Source of the DNA: Streptomyces iconiensis
Lineage (GTDB): Bacteria > Actinomycetota > Actinomycetes > Streptomycetales > Streptomycetaceae
DNA: 64,000 bases
Reading direction: 5' to 3'
NCBI RefSeq assembly: GCF_028657195.3
Contig: NZ_JANCPR020000041.1
Location: 1-64,000, forward strand
Shown here: piece after piece, positions 26,465-34,680 of the stretch
Numbering within the stretch: position 1 is the stretch's first letter
Layout: the number at the start of each line of letters is the position of its first letter
The notes under the pieces: model-generated
Seen by the model: only the letters and a program-made list of their open reading frames with translations
The model's database searches: none
Told to the model about the DNA's origin: nothing
Made by a program: the position numbers and the translations under genes

Positions 26465-26484
26465 GCCGGGCCTTGGTGCCCGGC
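26465..26484. terminator. weak hairpin after cobS
   Basis: GCCGGGC, loop CTTGGT, GCCCGGC: a 7-bp stem about 77 bases past the cobS stop. Confidence 0.3.
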
Positions 26485-26560
26485 GGTGCGAACCGACCGT
26501 ACTAGCAGGGCTGTTGGGCCGCCGCGCGTACGTGCAGGCGGCAGGCGGCGCTGGACCGGC

Positions 26561-27424
26561 TCAGAAGAAGGTCAGCACGACGAGTGCGCAGGTGGCCGCC
26601 ACCTCGGCGAGCGCGCCGAACACGTCGCCCGTCACGCCGCCGAGCCGCCGCGAGCAGTGCGCGAGCAGCAGTTCGGCCGCGCACAGCCCCAGTGCGGCTC
26701 CGGCCGCGAACAGGACGAGCCCGGCCGACCCGGCCAACAGCCCGGCGCACGCGGCGAGAAGGACGGCGCACCCGGCGACGCCGTACGCCATGCGTGCCGG
26801 AACCGTCTCCGCGACGGCGGCCCCCAGCCCCTCGGGCCGCGCCGCCGGTACCCCCGAGCGGGAGGCGAGGGTCAGCGCCGTACGCCCCACCAGCGCGGAC
26901 ACCGCGAACGCGACGGCGCCGAACGCCCAGCCCCGCGCGTACAGTTCGGCGACGGCCGCCACCTGACCGAGCAGCAGGAGGACGAGCGTCACCACGCCGA
27001 AGGGCCCGATGTCGGACCGCTTCATGATGCGCTGCGCCTCCTCGGCCGGCTTGCCGCTGCCGAGCCCGTCGGCGACATCGGCGAGCCCGTCCAGGTGCAG
27101 CCCTCTGGTGAGCGCGGCCGGCGCGGCGACGGTCGCCACGGCAGCGAGCAGCGGTGCGGAGCCGAGCAGCAGCAGTACGGCGCCCAGCGCGGCGGCGGCG
27201 AGCCCCACGACCAGCCCGGCCAGGGGCGCGCACACCATGCCGAGCCGCGCCGCCTCGCGGTCCCAGCGCGGCACGCGTACGGGCAGCACGGTCAGCGTGC
27301 CGAAGGCGAACCGCAGCCCGTCGGCGAACGAGGCGGCGGCCGGTCCAGGTGGCGGCCCCTGGGGCGGCTCAGCGGGCGGCTCCGGTGGCGGGGGCGGCTG
27401 CCGCGGGGGAGGGGAGCTGTCCAT
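26561..27424 (-). CDS. cobS: adenosylcobinamide-GDP ribazoletransferase (cobalamin synthase)
   Basis: The 287-residue integral membrane enzyme joins adenosylcobinamide-GDP and alpha-ribazole (phosphate) in the last step of cobalamin assembly. The family motif LHLDGLADVADGLGSGK with its Asp cluster and the following RIMKRSDIGPFGVVTLVLLLL are clear, with about seven to eight membrane segments. The first 32 residues are an odd Pro-rich extension (PPPPEPPAEPPQGPPPG). It is the last gene of the cobU-cobT-mprF-like-cobS run. Confidence 0.94.
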   Translation of the reverse strand: MDSSPPPRQPPPPPEPPAEPPQGPPPGPAAASFADGLRFAFGTLTVLPVRVPRWDREAARLGMVCAPLAGLVVGLAAAALGAVLLLLGSAPLLAAVATVAAPAALTRGLHLDGLADVADGLGSGKPAEEAQRIMKRSDIGPFGVVTLVLLLLGQVAAVAELYARGWAFGAVAFAVSALVGRTALTLASRSGVPAARPEGLGAAVAETVPARMAYGVAGCAVLLAACAGLLAGSAGLVLFAAGAALGLCAAELLLAHCSRRLGGVTGDVFGALAEVAATCALVVLTFF

Positions 27425-27560
27425 GGCGGAGCAGGCTACCCCCGGCGAAGAGGAACAGCACCAGGGCCACGGCGCCCCCCAGCGGCAGGCCGGCGGCCGG
27501 TACGGACAGCGCGAGCGGGGTACGGGCCGACGCCTCCCACCAGGGCAGTCCCGGGTACGG

Positions 27561-29282
27561 TCAGCGCCCCCACCGGGACGGGACCGGAAGTTCGAGGAAG
27601 CCCTCGGCCCGTGCGCAGGCGAGGCCGATCCTGGGCAGTTCGCTGCTCTTGGCGAACAGGACGAAGCGCGGCTCCCACACCGGCCGGTACTTGGCGTTGG
27701 CGCGGTAGAGGGACTCGATCTGCCACCAGCGCGAGAAGAAGGCGAGCAGCGAGCGCCACAGCCGCAGTACGGGCCCGGCGCCCAGCCGCGCGCCGCGTTC
27801 GAAGACGGAGCGGAACATCGCGAAGTTCAGCGAGATACGGGTGGTGTCGACCTCACACGCGCGCTGGATCAGCTCCAGCACACAGAACTCCATCAGCCCG
27901 TTCTCCGCCTCGCGGTCCCGCCGCATCAGGTCGAGCGAGAGCCCGTGCCTGCCCCATGGCACGAACGACAGCAGCGCGCGCAGGGTGCCTTCGGAGTCCC
28001 GGCACTCCACCATCACGCACTGTCCGTCGGAGGGGTCGCCGAGGCGGCCGAGCGCCATGGAGAAGCCGCGCTCGGACGTGCTGTCACGCCACTGGTCGGC
28101 ATGGCGCGTCAGGTCGGTCATCTCGGCCGCCGGAATGTCCGCGTGCCGCCTGATCCTGGCGGTGTAGCCGGCGCGCAGCACCCTGTTGTACGCCTGCCGT
28201 ACGTTCCGCATGGCGCGGCCCTCCAGGGTGAACTCGGCCGTCTCCACGACCGCTTCGTCGCCGAGTTCGAGCGCGGACAGGCCGTGCCGGGTGTAGACGG
28301 TGCCCGCCGTCTCGCTCGCGCCGATGACGGCGGGCACCCACGCGTGGTCGGCGCACTCGGTGAGCCAGGCGTCGATGGCGCCCGGCCATGCCTCGGGGTC
28401 GCCGAGCGGGTCGGCCGAGGCGAGCGAGACGCCGCCGGCGACGCGGTAGGTCACGGCGGCCTTGCCCGAGGGCGACCAGATGACGCTCTTGTCGCGGCGC
28501 GTGGCGAAGTAGCCGAGCGAGTCGCGCTCACCGTGCCGGTCCAGCAGGGCGCGCAGCTGTTCTTCGTCCCGCGCGCCCATCGGTTCGGTCGCGCGCCGGG
28601 AGCGGAAGGCGGCCAGCAGGACGAGCAGGAGCAGCAGCGCGGCCATCACGTTGATGAGGACGCCGACCCAGTCGGGGATGTCGACGCCCTCGACCCGGTC
28701 CCCTGTCCCGGCGATGAAGACGAGCCGCGCCACCGCGTACATCATCCGGCCGCCCAGGTCGGAGCGGTGTTCGGCGGGGGAGTGGTTGGTGACGGTGACC
28801 AGGAGGGTGGCGACGGCGGTCGCGAGGACGAGCCCGGCGAGCGCGACGGCCAGCGCCAGCCGGGGGTTGGCGCGGTCGCCCTTGGCGTGGAAGGAGCGGC
28901 GCCCGGCCAGGAGCGCGGCGACGAACAGCGCGGTGAGCGCGTAGGAGAGCCAGTTGAAGGCGTGCGCGCGGAATTCGGGGAAGGCCGCCATCACGGCGGA
29001 GTAGAGCAGCAGGACGAGTACGCCGAGGCAGAGGTTGAGGATCCACGCTGCGCGCTTGCGGCGCCGCATGGTGACCGCGAGCACGGCGGCGAACAGCGCG
29101 CCCGTGAAGCCCGCTGCGACGAGGTGCGGGGTGAAGAAGTCGCCCGCGTTGTGCCGCTTCAGATCGCTCCCGAAGGAGACCGAGACGGCACCGAGCAGGT
29201 TGATGACGGTGGCCGCTCGCAGATACCAGACGGCGAAGGCCGCGGCGTGACTGCGGAGGCTGCGGTGCGCCGAGTCGGGCAT
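27561..29282 (-). CDS. MprF-like DUF2156 membrane protein
   Basis: About 573 residues: six or so N-terminal membrane segments, then a cytosolic GNAT-like DUF2156 domain (about 240-560, with GYFATRRDKSVIWSPSGKAAVTY, FSMGLGR-like FSMALGRLGDPSD and SLDLMRRD). This is the layout of aminoacyl-phosphatidylglycerol synthases such as MprF and the N-terminal part of mycobacterial LysX. They add Lys or Ala from aminoacyl-tRNA to lipids and change surface charge. ATG 29282 is preferred over 29294 because GGGAG then sits upstream. It lies between cobT and cobS, which is unrelated by known function. Confidence 0.85.
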   Translation of the reverse strand: MPDSAHRSLRSHAAAFAVWYLRAATVINLLGAVSVSFGSDLKRHNAGDFFTPHLVAAGFTGALFAAVLAVTMRRRKRAAWILNLCLGVLVLLLYSAVMAAFPEFRAHAFNWLSYALTALFVAALLAGRRSFHAKGDRANPRLALAVALAGLVLATAVATLLVTVTNHSPAEHRSDLGGRMMYAVARLVFIAGTGDRVEGVDIPDWVGVLINVMAALLLLLVLLAAFRSRRATEPMGARDEEQLRALLDRHGERDSLGYFATRRDKSVIWSPSGKAAVTYRVAGGVSLASADPLGDPEAWPGAIDAWLTECADHAWVPAVIGASETAGTVYTRHGLSALELGDEAVVETAEFTLEGRAMRNVRQAYNRVLRAGYTARIRRHADIPAAEMTDLTRHADQWRDSTSERGFSMALGRLGDPSDGQCVMVECRDSEGTLRALLSFVPWGRHGLSLDLMRRDREAENGLMEFCVLELIQRACEVDTTRISLNFAMFRSVFERGARLGAGPVLRLWRSLLAFFSRWWQIESLYRANAKYRPVWEPRFVLFAKSSELPRIGLACARAEGFLELPVPSRWGR

Positions 29283-29308
29283 ATGCTCTCCCATATGGTG
29301 AGCATATG
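29280..29308. promoter_or_regulatory. AT-rich CATATG inverted repeat at the MprF-like start
   Basis: CATATGCTC (29280-29288) and GAGCATATG (29300-29308) are inverted copies around a third CATATG (29292-29297). The structure overlaps the start region of the MprF-like gene and is A/T-rich against a high-GC background, so it could be an operator or a translational hairpin. Confidence 0.45.
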
Positions 29309-29374
29309 TGGCATGTACGGCGAATCAGACAGCGGGTGTCCGAGCACCGCAGGGCAGGACGCTCAGCGGGCGCC

Positions 29375-30496
29375 TCAGGTTGCGTCCGCGAGTCCCTGCG
29401 CCGTGCCCTCCGTTTCCCCGTCCGGCTCCGTACTCGCCAACTCCGGCTCCCGCACGGGGAGTTCGGCCGCCAGTGCGGCAGCGGCGCGCACGAGGGGCAG
29501 CGCCAGCAGCGCGCCCGTACCGCCGCCGACCGCGATGCCCTGGTCCATCAGCGGGTCGAGCGCCATCCGGTCCAGCGCCTTGGCCTGAGCCGGCTCGCTC
29601 GTCGCGTGCCCCGCGAGCCACCAGTCCGGGGCGCGGAACGCCACCCGCTGTCCCACCAGCGCGCACGCCGCCGACACCACACCGTCCAGGATCACCGGGG
29701 TGTGCCGCACGGCCGACTGCAGCAAGAAGCCCGTCATCGCGGTCAGGTCGGCCCCGCCCACGGTCGCCAGCAGCTCCAACTGGTCGCCCAGCACAGGGCG
29801 TGCGCGGCGCAGCCCGTCCCGGATCGCCGCGCACTTGCGCATCCACGCGAGATCGTCGATGTGCCCGCCGCCCCTGCCGGTGACCACCGAGGCGTCGGTG
29901 CCGCACAGCGCGGCGATCAGGGTGCCGGCCGCCGTCGTGCCGCCGACGCTCAGATCGCCGAGCACCACGAGGTCCGTGCCCGCGTCGGCCTCCTCGTCCG
30001 CGACGGCCATGCCGGCCCGGAAAGCCTCGACGGCCTCGGCCTTCGTCAGCGTGTCCTCGGTGTCCAGCCGGCCGGACGAGCGCCGCACCCGGTGCCGCGT
30101 CACCTCGGCGGGCAGCTCACCCGGATCGCAGTCCAGCGACATGTCGACGATCCGCACGGGTACCTCGAACCTGCGCGCGAGCACAGCGGCGGGCGAGGCC
30201 CCGTCCAGCGCTTCCCGTACGAGCGTGAGCGCACCGCCCGCAGGACGGGTCGAGACATCGAGCCCGGCGACACCGTGATCGCCGGCGAAGACCACCAGCC
30301 GCGGGTTCGCCACCGGCTCGACCGGCACCCGCGACTGCGCCGAACTGAGCCATTCCCCCAACTCGTCCACGCGCCCCAGCGCCTGCGCGGGCAACCCCGT
30401 CAGAGTCCGCCGCTCCTCGGCCTCGCGCCGCAGACTCCCGCTGGGCCGCTCGATGAGATCGGAGAAGTCATCCAGGTCCAGATCAAGCTCGCTCAT
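29375..30496 (-). CDS. cobT: nicotinate-nucleotide:DMB phosphoribosyltransferase-like
   Basis: The 373-residue protein matches actinobacterial CobT (NaMN + dimethylbenzimidazole gives alpha-ribazole phosphate) in LVVFAGDHGVAGLDVSTRP, VVLGDLSVGGTTAAGTL, WMRKCAAIRDGLRRARPVLGDQL and AFRAPDWWLAGHATSEPAQAKALDRM. The C-terminal loop reads IAVGGGTGALLALPL, whereas I remember EGTGA/EGSGA here, with Glu as the proposed catalytic base. The gene is 33 bases after cobU and about 90 bases before the MprF-like gene. Confidence 0.9.
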   Translation of the reverse strand: MSELDLDLDDFSDLIERPSGSLRREAEERRTLTGLPAQALGRVDELGEWLSSAQSRVPVEPVANPRLVVFAGDHGVAGLDVSTRPAGGALTLVREALDGASPAAVLARRFEVPVRIVDMSLDCDPGELPAEVTRHRVRRSSGRLDTEDTLTKAEAVEAFRAGMAVADEEADAGTDLVVLGDLSVGGTTAAGTLIAALCGTDASVVTGRGGGHIDDLAWMRKCAAIRDGLRRARPVLGDQLELLATVGGADLTAMTGFLLQSAVRHTPVILDGVVSAACALVGQRVAFRAPDWWLAGHATSEPAQAKALDRMALDPLMDQGIAVGGGTGALLALPLVRAAAALAAELPVREPELASTEPDGETEGTAQGLADAT

Positions 30497-30529
30497 GCTG
30501 GCGAAGCGTACGTGACCGAGCCGGAGCCC

Positions 30530-31786
30530 TCACCTCAGTGGGCGGGGTACGCCCGCGACGGTGAGCAGCACGTGCTCGCACTCGGCCGCGAACGAGGCGT
30601 TCAGACGGCCGAGTTCGTCGCGGAAGCGCCGGCCCGCCGGGGTGGCGGGCACGACGCCCGAGCCCACCTCGTTGCTCACCGCCACCACATGCCGCCGCGT
30701 CTCCCGTACGGCACCGACCAGCGCGGCGACGCGCTCGGCCAGCGCGGCCGAACCGTGGTCGGCCCACAGGCTGTCGTCCCACGCCTGCACCTCGTCCATG
30801 GCGTGCGTCAGCCACAGCGACAGGCAGTCGATCAGCAGTGGCGGCCCCTCGGCGGCCAGCAGCGGCACGAGGTCGCGTGTCTCCTCCGTGCGCCAGGAAG
30901 CCGGTCGCCGTTCCCGGTGTTCGGCCACCCGTGCCCCCCACTCGGTGTCGCCGTCGCGGCTCCCGCTCGTCGCCACGTACACCACGCCGGGGAACGGGGC
31001 GAGCCGCCGCTCCGCCTCGACCGACTTGCCCGAACGCGCTCCTCCCAGCACCAGCGTCCTGCGCGGGATGTCCGGTACGGAGTGGTACTCGCCGACCCTC
31101 AGCGTCGTCCCGTCCGGCACGGCACGCGCACCGGCCGAAGCGAGCCTGCGGTGCAGTTCGGGCCCCGGCGGACCGTACGCGTGCGAGTGCCCGATGTGCA
31201 CGGCCAGTACGTCCGTCGTCGCGCCGACGACACCGGCCGCACGCAGCCGCGCCAGCGCGTCGGGCCGTCCGAGCACGTCGAGCAGCACCATGTCGCACGA
31301 CGGACTGTGCTCGCCGCGGTCCCCCTGGGCCCCGTCGGCCCCGCGCTCCCCGTACGGCCCCTCGCCGATCCCGGCGGGCGCCGCACCCGGCGGCAGATAC
31401 ATCAGCCGCTCACCGTCAGGGCCCGTCACCAGATACCCCGTGCCCGGCGAGTCCAGCGCCAGCGCCCGCACCCGGTGCCCGCTGATCAGGGCCAGCTCCT
31501 GCCGGTCGGGCACCCGCACCGGAGCGGGCAGCCCCGCTGGCACCTCCAGCGCCGGGCCGTCGTGCGGATGCGAGAGCAGCACCTGCCGTACGCCGCTGAG
31601 GGTCTGGCCCGCACGCGCGGCGGCGAACGCGGGCCCGGGGGTCAGGTCGAGCAGCACCGTGCCGTCGATCAGCAGCGCTGTCGCGGCCCGTGCCTCGTCA
31701 CCTGTCGCGGCGGCGCAGCGCGCGCAGAGGCAGTCGGGACGGGGAAGGCCGGCGGGCTCGCCGGTGCCGAGCAGAGTGAGTTCCAC
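30530..31786 (-). CDS. cobU: CobU kinase/guanylyltransferase fused to PhnP-like MBL domain
   Basis: The 418-residue fusion has an N-terminal metallo-beta-lactamase-like domain (1-235) that starts with the PhnP/PqqB pattern LLGTGEPAGLPRPDCLCARC (C19, C21, C24). The metal-binding loop, however, is SHPHDGP (72-78) instead of THxHxDH. The C-terminal domain (242-418) is CobU: P-loop GGARSGKS (248-255), AEHRERRPASW with the guanylylated His, and a LIDCLSLWL strand. CobU phosphorylates adenosylcobinamide and transfers GMP to it. GTG 31786 is the start; upstream residues overlap the divergent gene. Confidence 0.92.
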   Translation of the reverse strand: MELTLLGTGEPAGLPRPDCLCARCAAATGDEARAATALLIDGTVLLDLTPGPAFAAARAGQTLSGVRQVLLSHPHDGPALEVPAGLPAPVRVPDRQELALISGHRVRALALDSPGTGYLVTGPDGERLMYLPPGAAPAGIGEGPYGERGADGAQGDRGEHSPSCDMVLLDVLGRPDALARLRAAGVVGATTDVLAVHIGHSHAYGPPGPELHRRLASAGARAVPDGTTLRVGEYHSVPDIPRRTLVLGGARSGKSVEAERRLAPFPGVVYVATSGSRDGDTEWGARVAEHRERRPASWRTEETRDLVPLLAAEGPPLLIDCLSLWLTHAMDEVQAWDDSLWADHGSAALAERVAALVGAVRETRRHVVAVSNEVGSGVVPATPAGRRFRDELGRLNASFAAECEHVLLTVAGVPRPLR

Positions 31787-31869
31787 AGGACGATCGTCTC
31801 GTGACCCGCCGCTCCCCGCGCACAGGGGACTACGCTTCCGGCAGCAACAGGCGATCTCGGGAGGCACAG

Positions 31870-32091
31870 ATGGCGTGGACGTGGCGGTTCGAGAAGGCCG
31901 ACGGCACGGAGACGGAACCAGCCGTCCAGCCGGAGGAGTTCCCCACCCAGGGGGACGCCGAGTCGTGGATCGGCGAGGTCTGGAAGGAGCTGCTCGACGG
32001 CGGCGCCGACCAGGTGACCCTTCTGGAGGACGACGCCGTCATCTACGGCCCCATGAGTCTCCACGCGAGCGAGACCCCGCCGGAGGACTGA
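31870..32091 (+). CDS. small acidic conserved hypothetical protein
   Basis: A 73-residue protein starts MAWTWRFEKADGTETEPA, with GGGAGG six bases before ATG 31870. It is rich in Glu/Asp and Trp, with EEFPTQGDAESWIGEVWKELLDGGADQVTLLEDD in the middle, and likely folds as a small alpha/beta domain. I remember similar proteins in many Streptomyces at this position. No function is known. It is divergent from cobU and converges with the ABC exporter gene. Confidence 0.8.
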   Translation: MAWTWRFEKADGTETEPAVQPEEFPTQGDAESWIGEVWKELLDGGADQVTLLEDDAVIYGPMSLHASETPPED

Positions 32092-32166
32092 GCTTCAGGG
32101 GCGCCGGCCCCCGGGCCCGGCCGCCCCTCGCCGGCGGTACTCCGGCCGTCCTCCGAACGCCGCGGG

Positions 32167-33951
32167 TCAGGAGCCGGCGGGCGACGTGAGCAGCTGCGTC
32201 GCCGCCAGCTCCCCGTACAGCGGGTCTCCCGCCACCAGCTCGTCGTGGGTGCCGGTGGCCCGCACGGTGCCCGCCTCCAGTACGACGATGCGGTCGGCCA
32301 GCGTCACGGTGGAGAGCCGGTGCGCGACCACCAGTACCGTCGTCGTCCGCGCCACCTCGGCGACCACCTCGCGCAGCGCCAGCTCGTTGGCCGCGTCGAG
32401 CTGGGAGGTCGCCTCGTCCAGGAGCAGCAGCCTGGGGCGGCGCAGCAGCGCCCGTGCGATGGCCACCCGCTGCCGTTCCCCGCCCGACAGCTTGCTGCCC
32501 CGGTGTCCCACCACGGTCTCCAGCCCGTCGGGCAGCCGTGCCACGAGCCCCGCGAGCCGGGTGCGCTCCAGCACCCCCGCGATCTCCTCGTCCCCGGCGT
32601 CCGGCGCCGCGAACAGCAGGTTCTCGCGCAGCGTGCCCGCGAGCACGGGCGCGTCCTGCTCGACGTAGCCGACCGAGCGCCGCAGCGCGTCCAGTGGCCA
32701 CTCCCGTACGTCGACGCCGTCCACGAGCACCCTGCCGCCGTCGGGCTCGTAGAACCGTTCGATCATCGCGAAGACCGTGGTCTTGCCCGCGCCCGAGGGC
32801 CCGACGAACGCGGTCATGCCGCCGCCGGGAACGGTGAAGGAGACGCCGTGGTGCACGGTCGGCAGGCCCTCGGCGTACCGGAAGGAGACGTCCTCGAACT
32901 CCACGCTCGCCGGACCCCTGCCCTCTGGCGCGGCCCGCTCGTCCCCCACGGGCTCGGTCTCCAGCAGCTCCGCCTCCCGGAGACGGGCCACGGCTGCGGC
33001 CCCCACCTGGTATTCGGACGCCGCTGAAACGAGCCGCGAGATCGGGTCGATCAGATAGAAGAGGGCCAGCAGGAAGGCGACCAGCGTCGCGATCGAGATG
33101 GCACCCGAGGCCACCCGGGCGCCGCCGACGCCCAGCACCGACAGGAACGACACCTGTATGGACAGCCCGATCGAACTCGACGCCAGTGACTCCCACTTGG
33201 CGGCCCGCACCCCGTGCCGCCACGCCTCCAGTGAGGCCGCCTCGACCGCCGCCTCCTCGCGCTCCTCCGCGCCGGAAGCCTTGACCGTACGGAAAGCGCC
33301 GAACGTCCGCTCCAGCACGGCCGAGATCGCCCCCACCGACTCCTGCGCGCGCTTCGCCGCCTTCGCGATGTGCGGCAGCACGAAGCCGAGCGAGCCGCCG
33401 ATCAGCGCGGTCACGCCCACGGTGACGGCGAGCAGCACGGGGTCGAGGAACGCCATCATCGCGAGCGTCGCCAGCAGGGTGAGCGCGCCGGTCGCCGCCG
33501 ACACCAGGGAGTTGGTCGTCACCTGGCGCAGCAGTGTGGTGTCGGCGGTGACGCGGGACATCAGGTCGCCCGGCTGGGTGCGCTCGGCCGCCCCCAGCCG
33601 CAACCGCAGCAGCCGCGCGACGAGTTGGCGCCGCGCGGCGAAGACGACGGACTCCGCTGTCCGCTGCAGCACATAGGCGCCCACCGACTCGATCGCGGTA
33701 CCGGCCACCACCAGCGCCGTCAGCAGCACCAGCACGGAGCCGATCGCCTGCTCGTTCCCGAGCCTGTCGACCAGTTCCTTGGCGGCGAGCGGCTGCGCGA
33801 GCCCGGTCACGGAGCCGACCAGCGTCAGCATCCCGCCCAGCGCGATCAGCGCACGGCGCGGCCTGATGTGCGCGTACAGGGCCCGCCACGTCTCGCGGGC
33901 CGGGAGCTTCGTCTCAAGGGGTGCGCCGGAGGCGCCCGATTCACCGGACAT
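32167..33951 (-). CDS. ABC exporter half-transporter (permease-ATPase fusion)
   Basis: The 594-residue protein has six membrane helices in an ABC exporter type I domain (about 25-320). The nucleotide-binding domain (350-590) has Walker A GPSGAGKTT, a Q-loop (YVEQDAPVLAGTLRENLLF), signature LSGGERQRVAIARALL, Walker B RLLLLDEATS and H-loop AHRLSTV. It should work as a homodimer and export lipids, peptides or drugs. No partner gene or substrate clue is present. It is the last gene on the minus strand before convergence with the 73-residue gene. Confidence 0.93.
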   Translation of the reverse strand: MSGESGASGAPLETKLPARETWRALYAHIRPRRALIALGGMLTLVGSVTGLAQPLAAKELVDRLGNEQAIGSVLVLLTALVVAGTAIESVGAYVLQRTAESVVFAARRQLVARLLRLRLGAAERTQPGDLMSRVTADTTLLRQVTTNSLVSAATGALTLLATLAMMAFLDPVLLAVTVGVTALIGGSLGFVLPHIAKAAKRAQESVGAISAVLERTFGAFRTVKASGAEEREEAAVEAASLEAWRHGVRAAKWESLASSSIGLSIQVSFLSVLGVGGARVASGAISIATLVAFLLALFYLIDPISRLVSAASEYQVGAAAVARLREAELLETEPVGDERAAPEGRGPASVEFEDVSFRYAEGLPTVHHGVSFTVPGGGMTAFVGPSGAGKTTVFAMIERFYEPDGGRVLVDGVDVREWPLDALRRSVGYVEQDAPVLAGTLRENLLFAAPDAGDEEIAGVLERTRLAGLVARLPDGLETVVGHRGSKLSGGERQRVAIARALLRRPRLLLLDEATSQLDAANELALREVVAEVARTTTVLVVAHRLSTVTLADRIVVLEAGTVRATGTHDELVAGDPLYGELAATQLLTSPAGS

Positions 33952-33996
33952 ACGGAGAGGGACGCCGTGGCGCCCCTTTCGCCTGGCAGGGCACGT

Positions 33997-34680
33997 TCAG
34001 CCCCGTACGCCGCACAGGTGCAGCGAGGTGGCCACGGCGCGGTACGGGTCCACGCGGGCGGCCCGCTCCTCGGCGTCGAGCGCCGCCTCCTCGGCGGGCG
34101 CGTCGTCGGCGCAGAAGACCCCGACGCCGTACCACCGCTCCAGCGGTGCGCCGATACGGGTGAGCAGCGAGGTCAGCGGGTCGAGCCGCAGGGTGCGGTC
34201 GCTGTCCTCCGAGGCGGCCAGCGCGGCCAGCGTCGCCTCCCAGTCGGCGGCACGGCCGGCGCGCATCGCGCGGGCCGCGACGTTGGGGATCACCAGCGAG
34301 AGCAGCCCGCCGGCGTCGAGCACGCGGGCGAGCCCGGCGAGGGTGCTCTCGGGGTCACGTGACTCGGAGAGCACGCTGTGGCACAGCACGACATCGAAGG
34401 TGCCGGGCAGGAAGTGTGCCCCTGTGTCCTGGCCGTCGCCCGGCACGATGCGGAACCGCTCGCGTATGCCCTCGGGCTCCTGCTCCAGCGCCCCGCGCAC
34501 CACGTCCAGCAGCGCGGGGTCGGACTCAAGGCCCGTCACCTGGTGCCCGGCACGTACCAGGCGCAGCGCCTGGTTGCCCTCGCCCAGGCCGATGTCGAGC
34601 ACCCTGAGCCGCCGCCCCACCTCGAACTGCGCGGCGATGGCCTCATCGAGCTGGCGGGCGACCAGCTCCTGCCGGATCAG
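33997..34680 (-). CDS. class I SAM-dependent methyltransferase
   Basis: About 227 residues with a Rossmann methyltransferase core: motif I RVLDIGLGEGNQALRLV, motif II GLESD, post-I GDGQDTGAHFLPGTFDVVLCHSVLSE and AGLARVLDAGGLLSLVIPN. The frame has no ATG, GTG or TTG at a sensible place. CTG 34680 overlaps the stop of the upstream DUF3043 gene as CTGA and would keep the N-terminal ALIRQELVARQLDEA helix seen in relatives. GTG 34620 is the only standard alternative and would cut this helix. The substrate is unknown. Confidence 0.75.
   Translation of the reverse strand: MIRQELVARQLDEAIAAQFEVGRRLRVLDIGLGEGNQALRLVRAGHQVTGLESDPALLDVVRGALEQEPEGIRERFRIVPGDGQDTGAHFLPGTFDVVLCHSVLSESRDPESTLAGLARVLDAGGLLSLVIPNVAARAMRAGRAADWEATLAALAASEDSDRTLRLDPLTSLLTRIGAPLERWYGVGVFCADDAPAEEAALDAEERAARVDPYRAVATSLHLCGVRG

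Noticed and set aside
26561..31786. Cobalamin riboswitch for the cob cluster
   Set aside because: I looked before cobU, cobT and cobS and saw no B12-box-like or conserved stem arrangement, and the cobU leader is only about 80 bases from the divergent gene.
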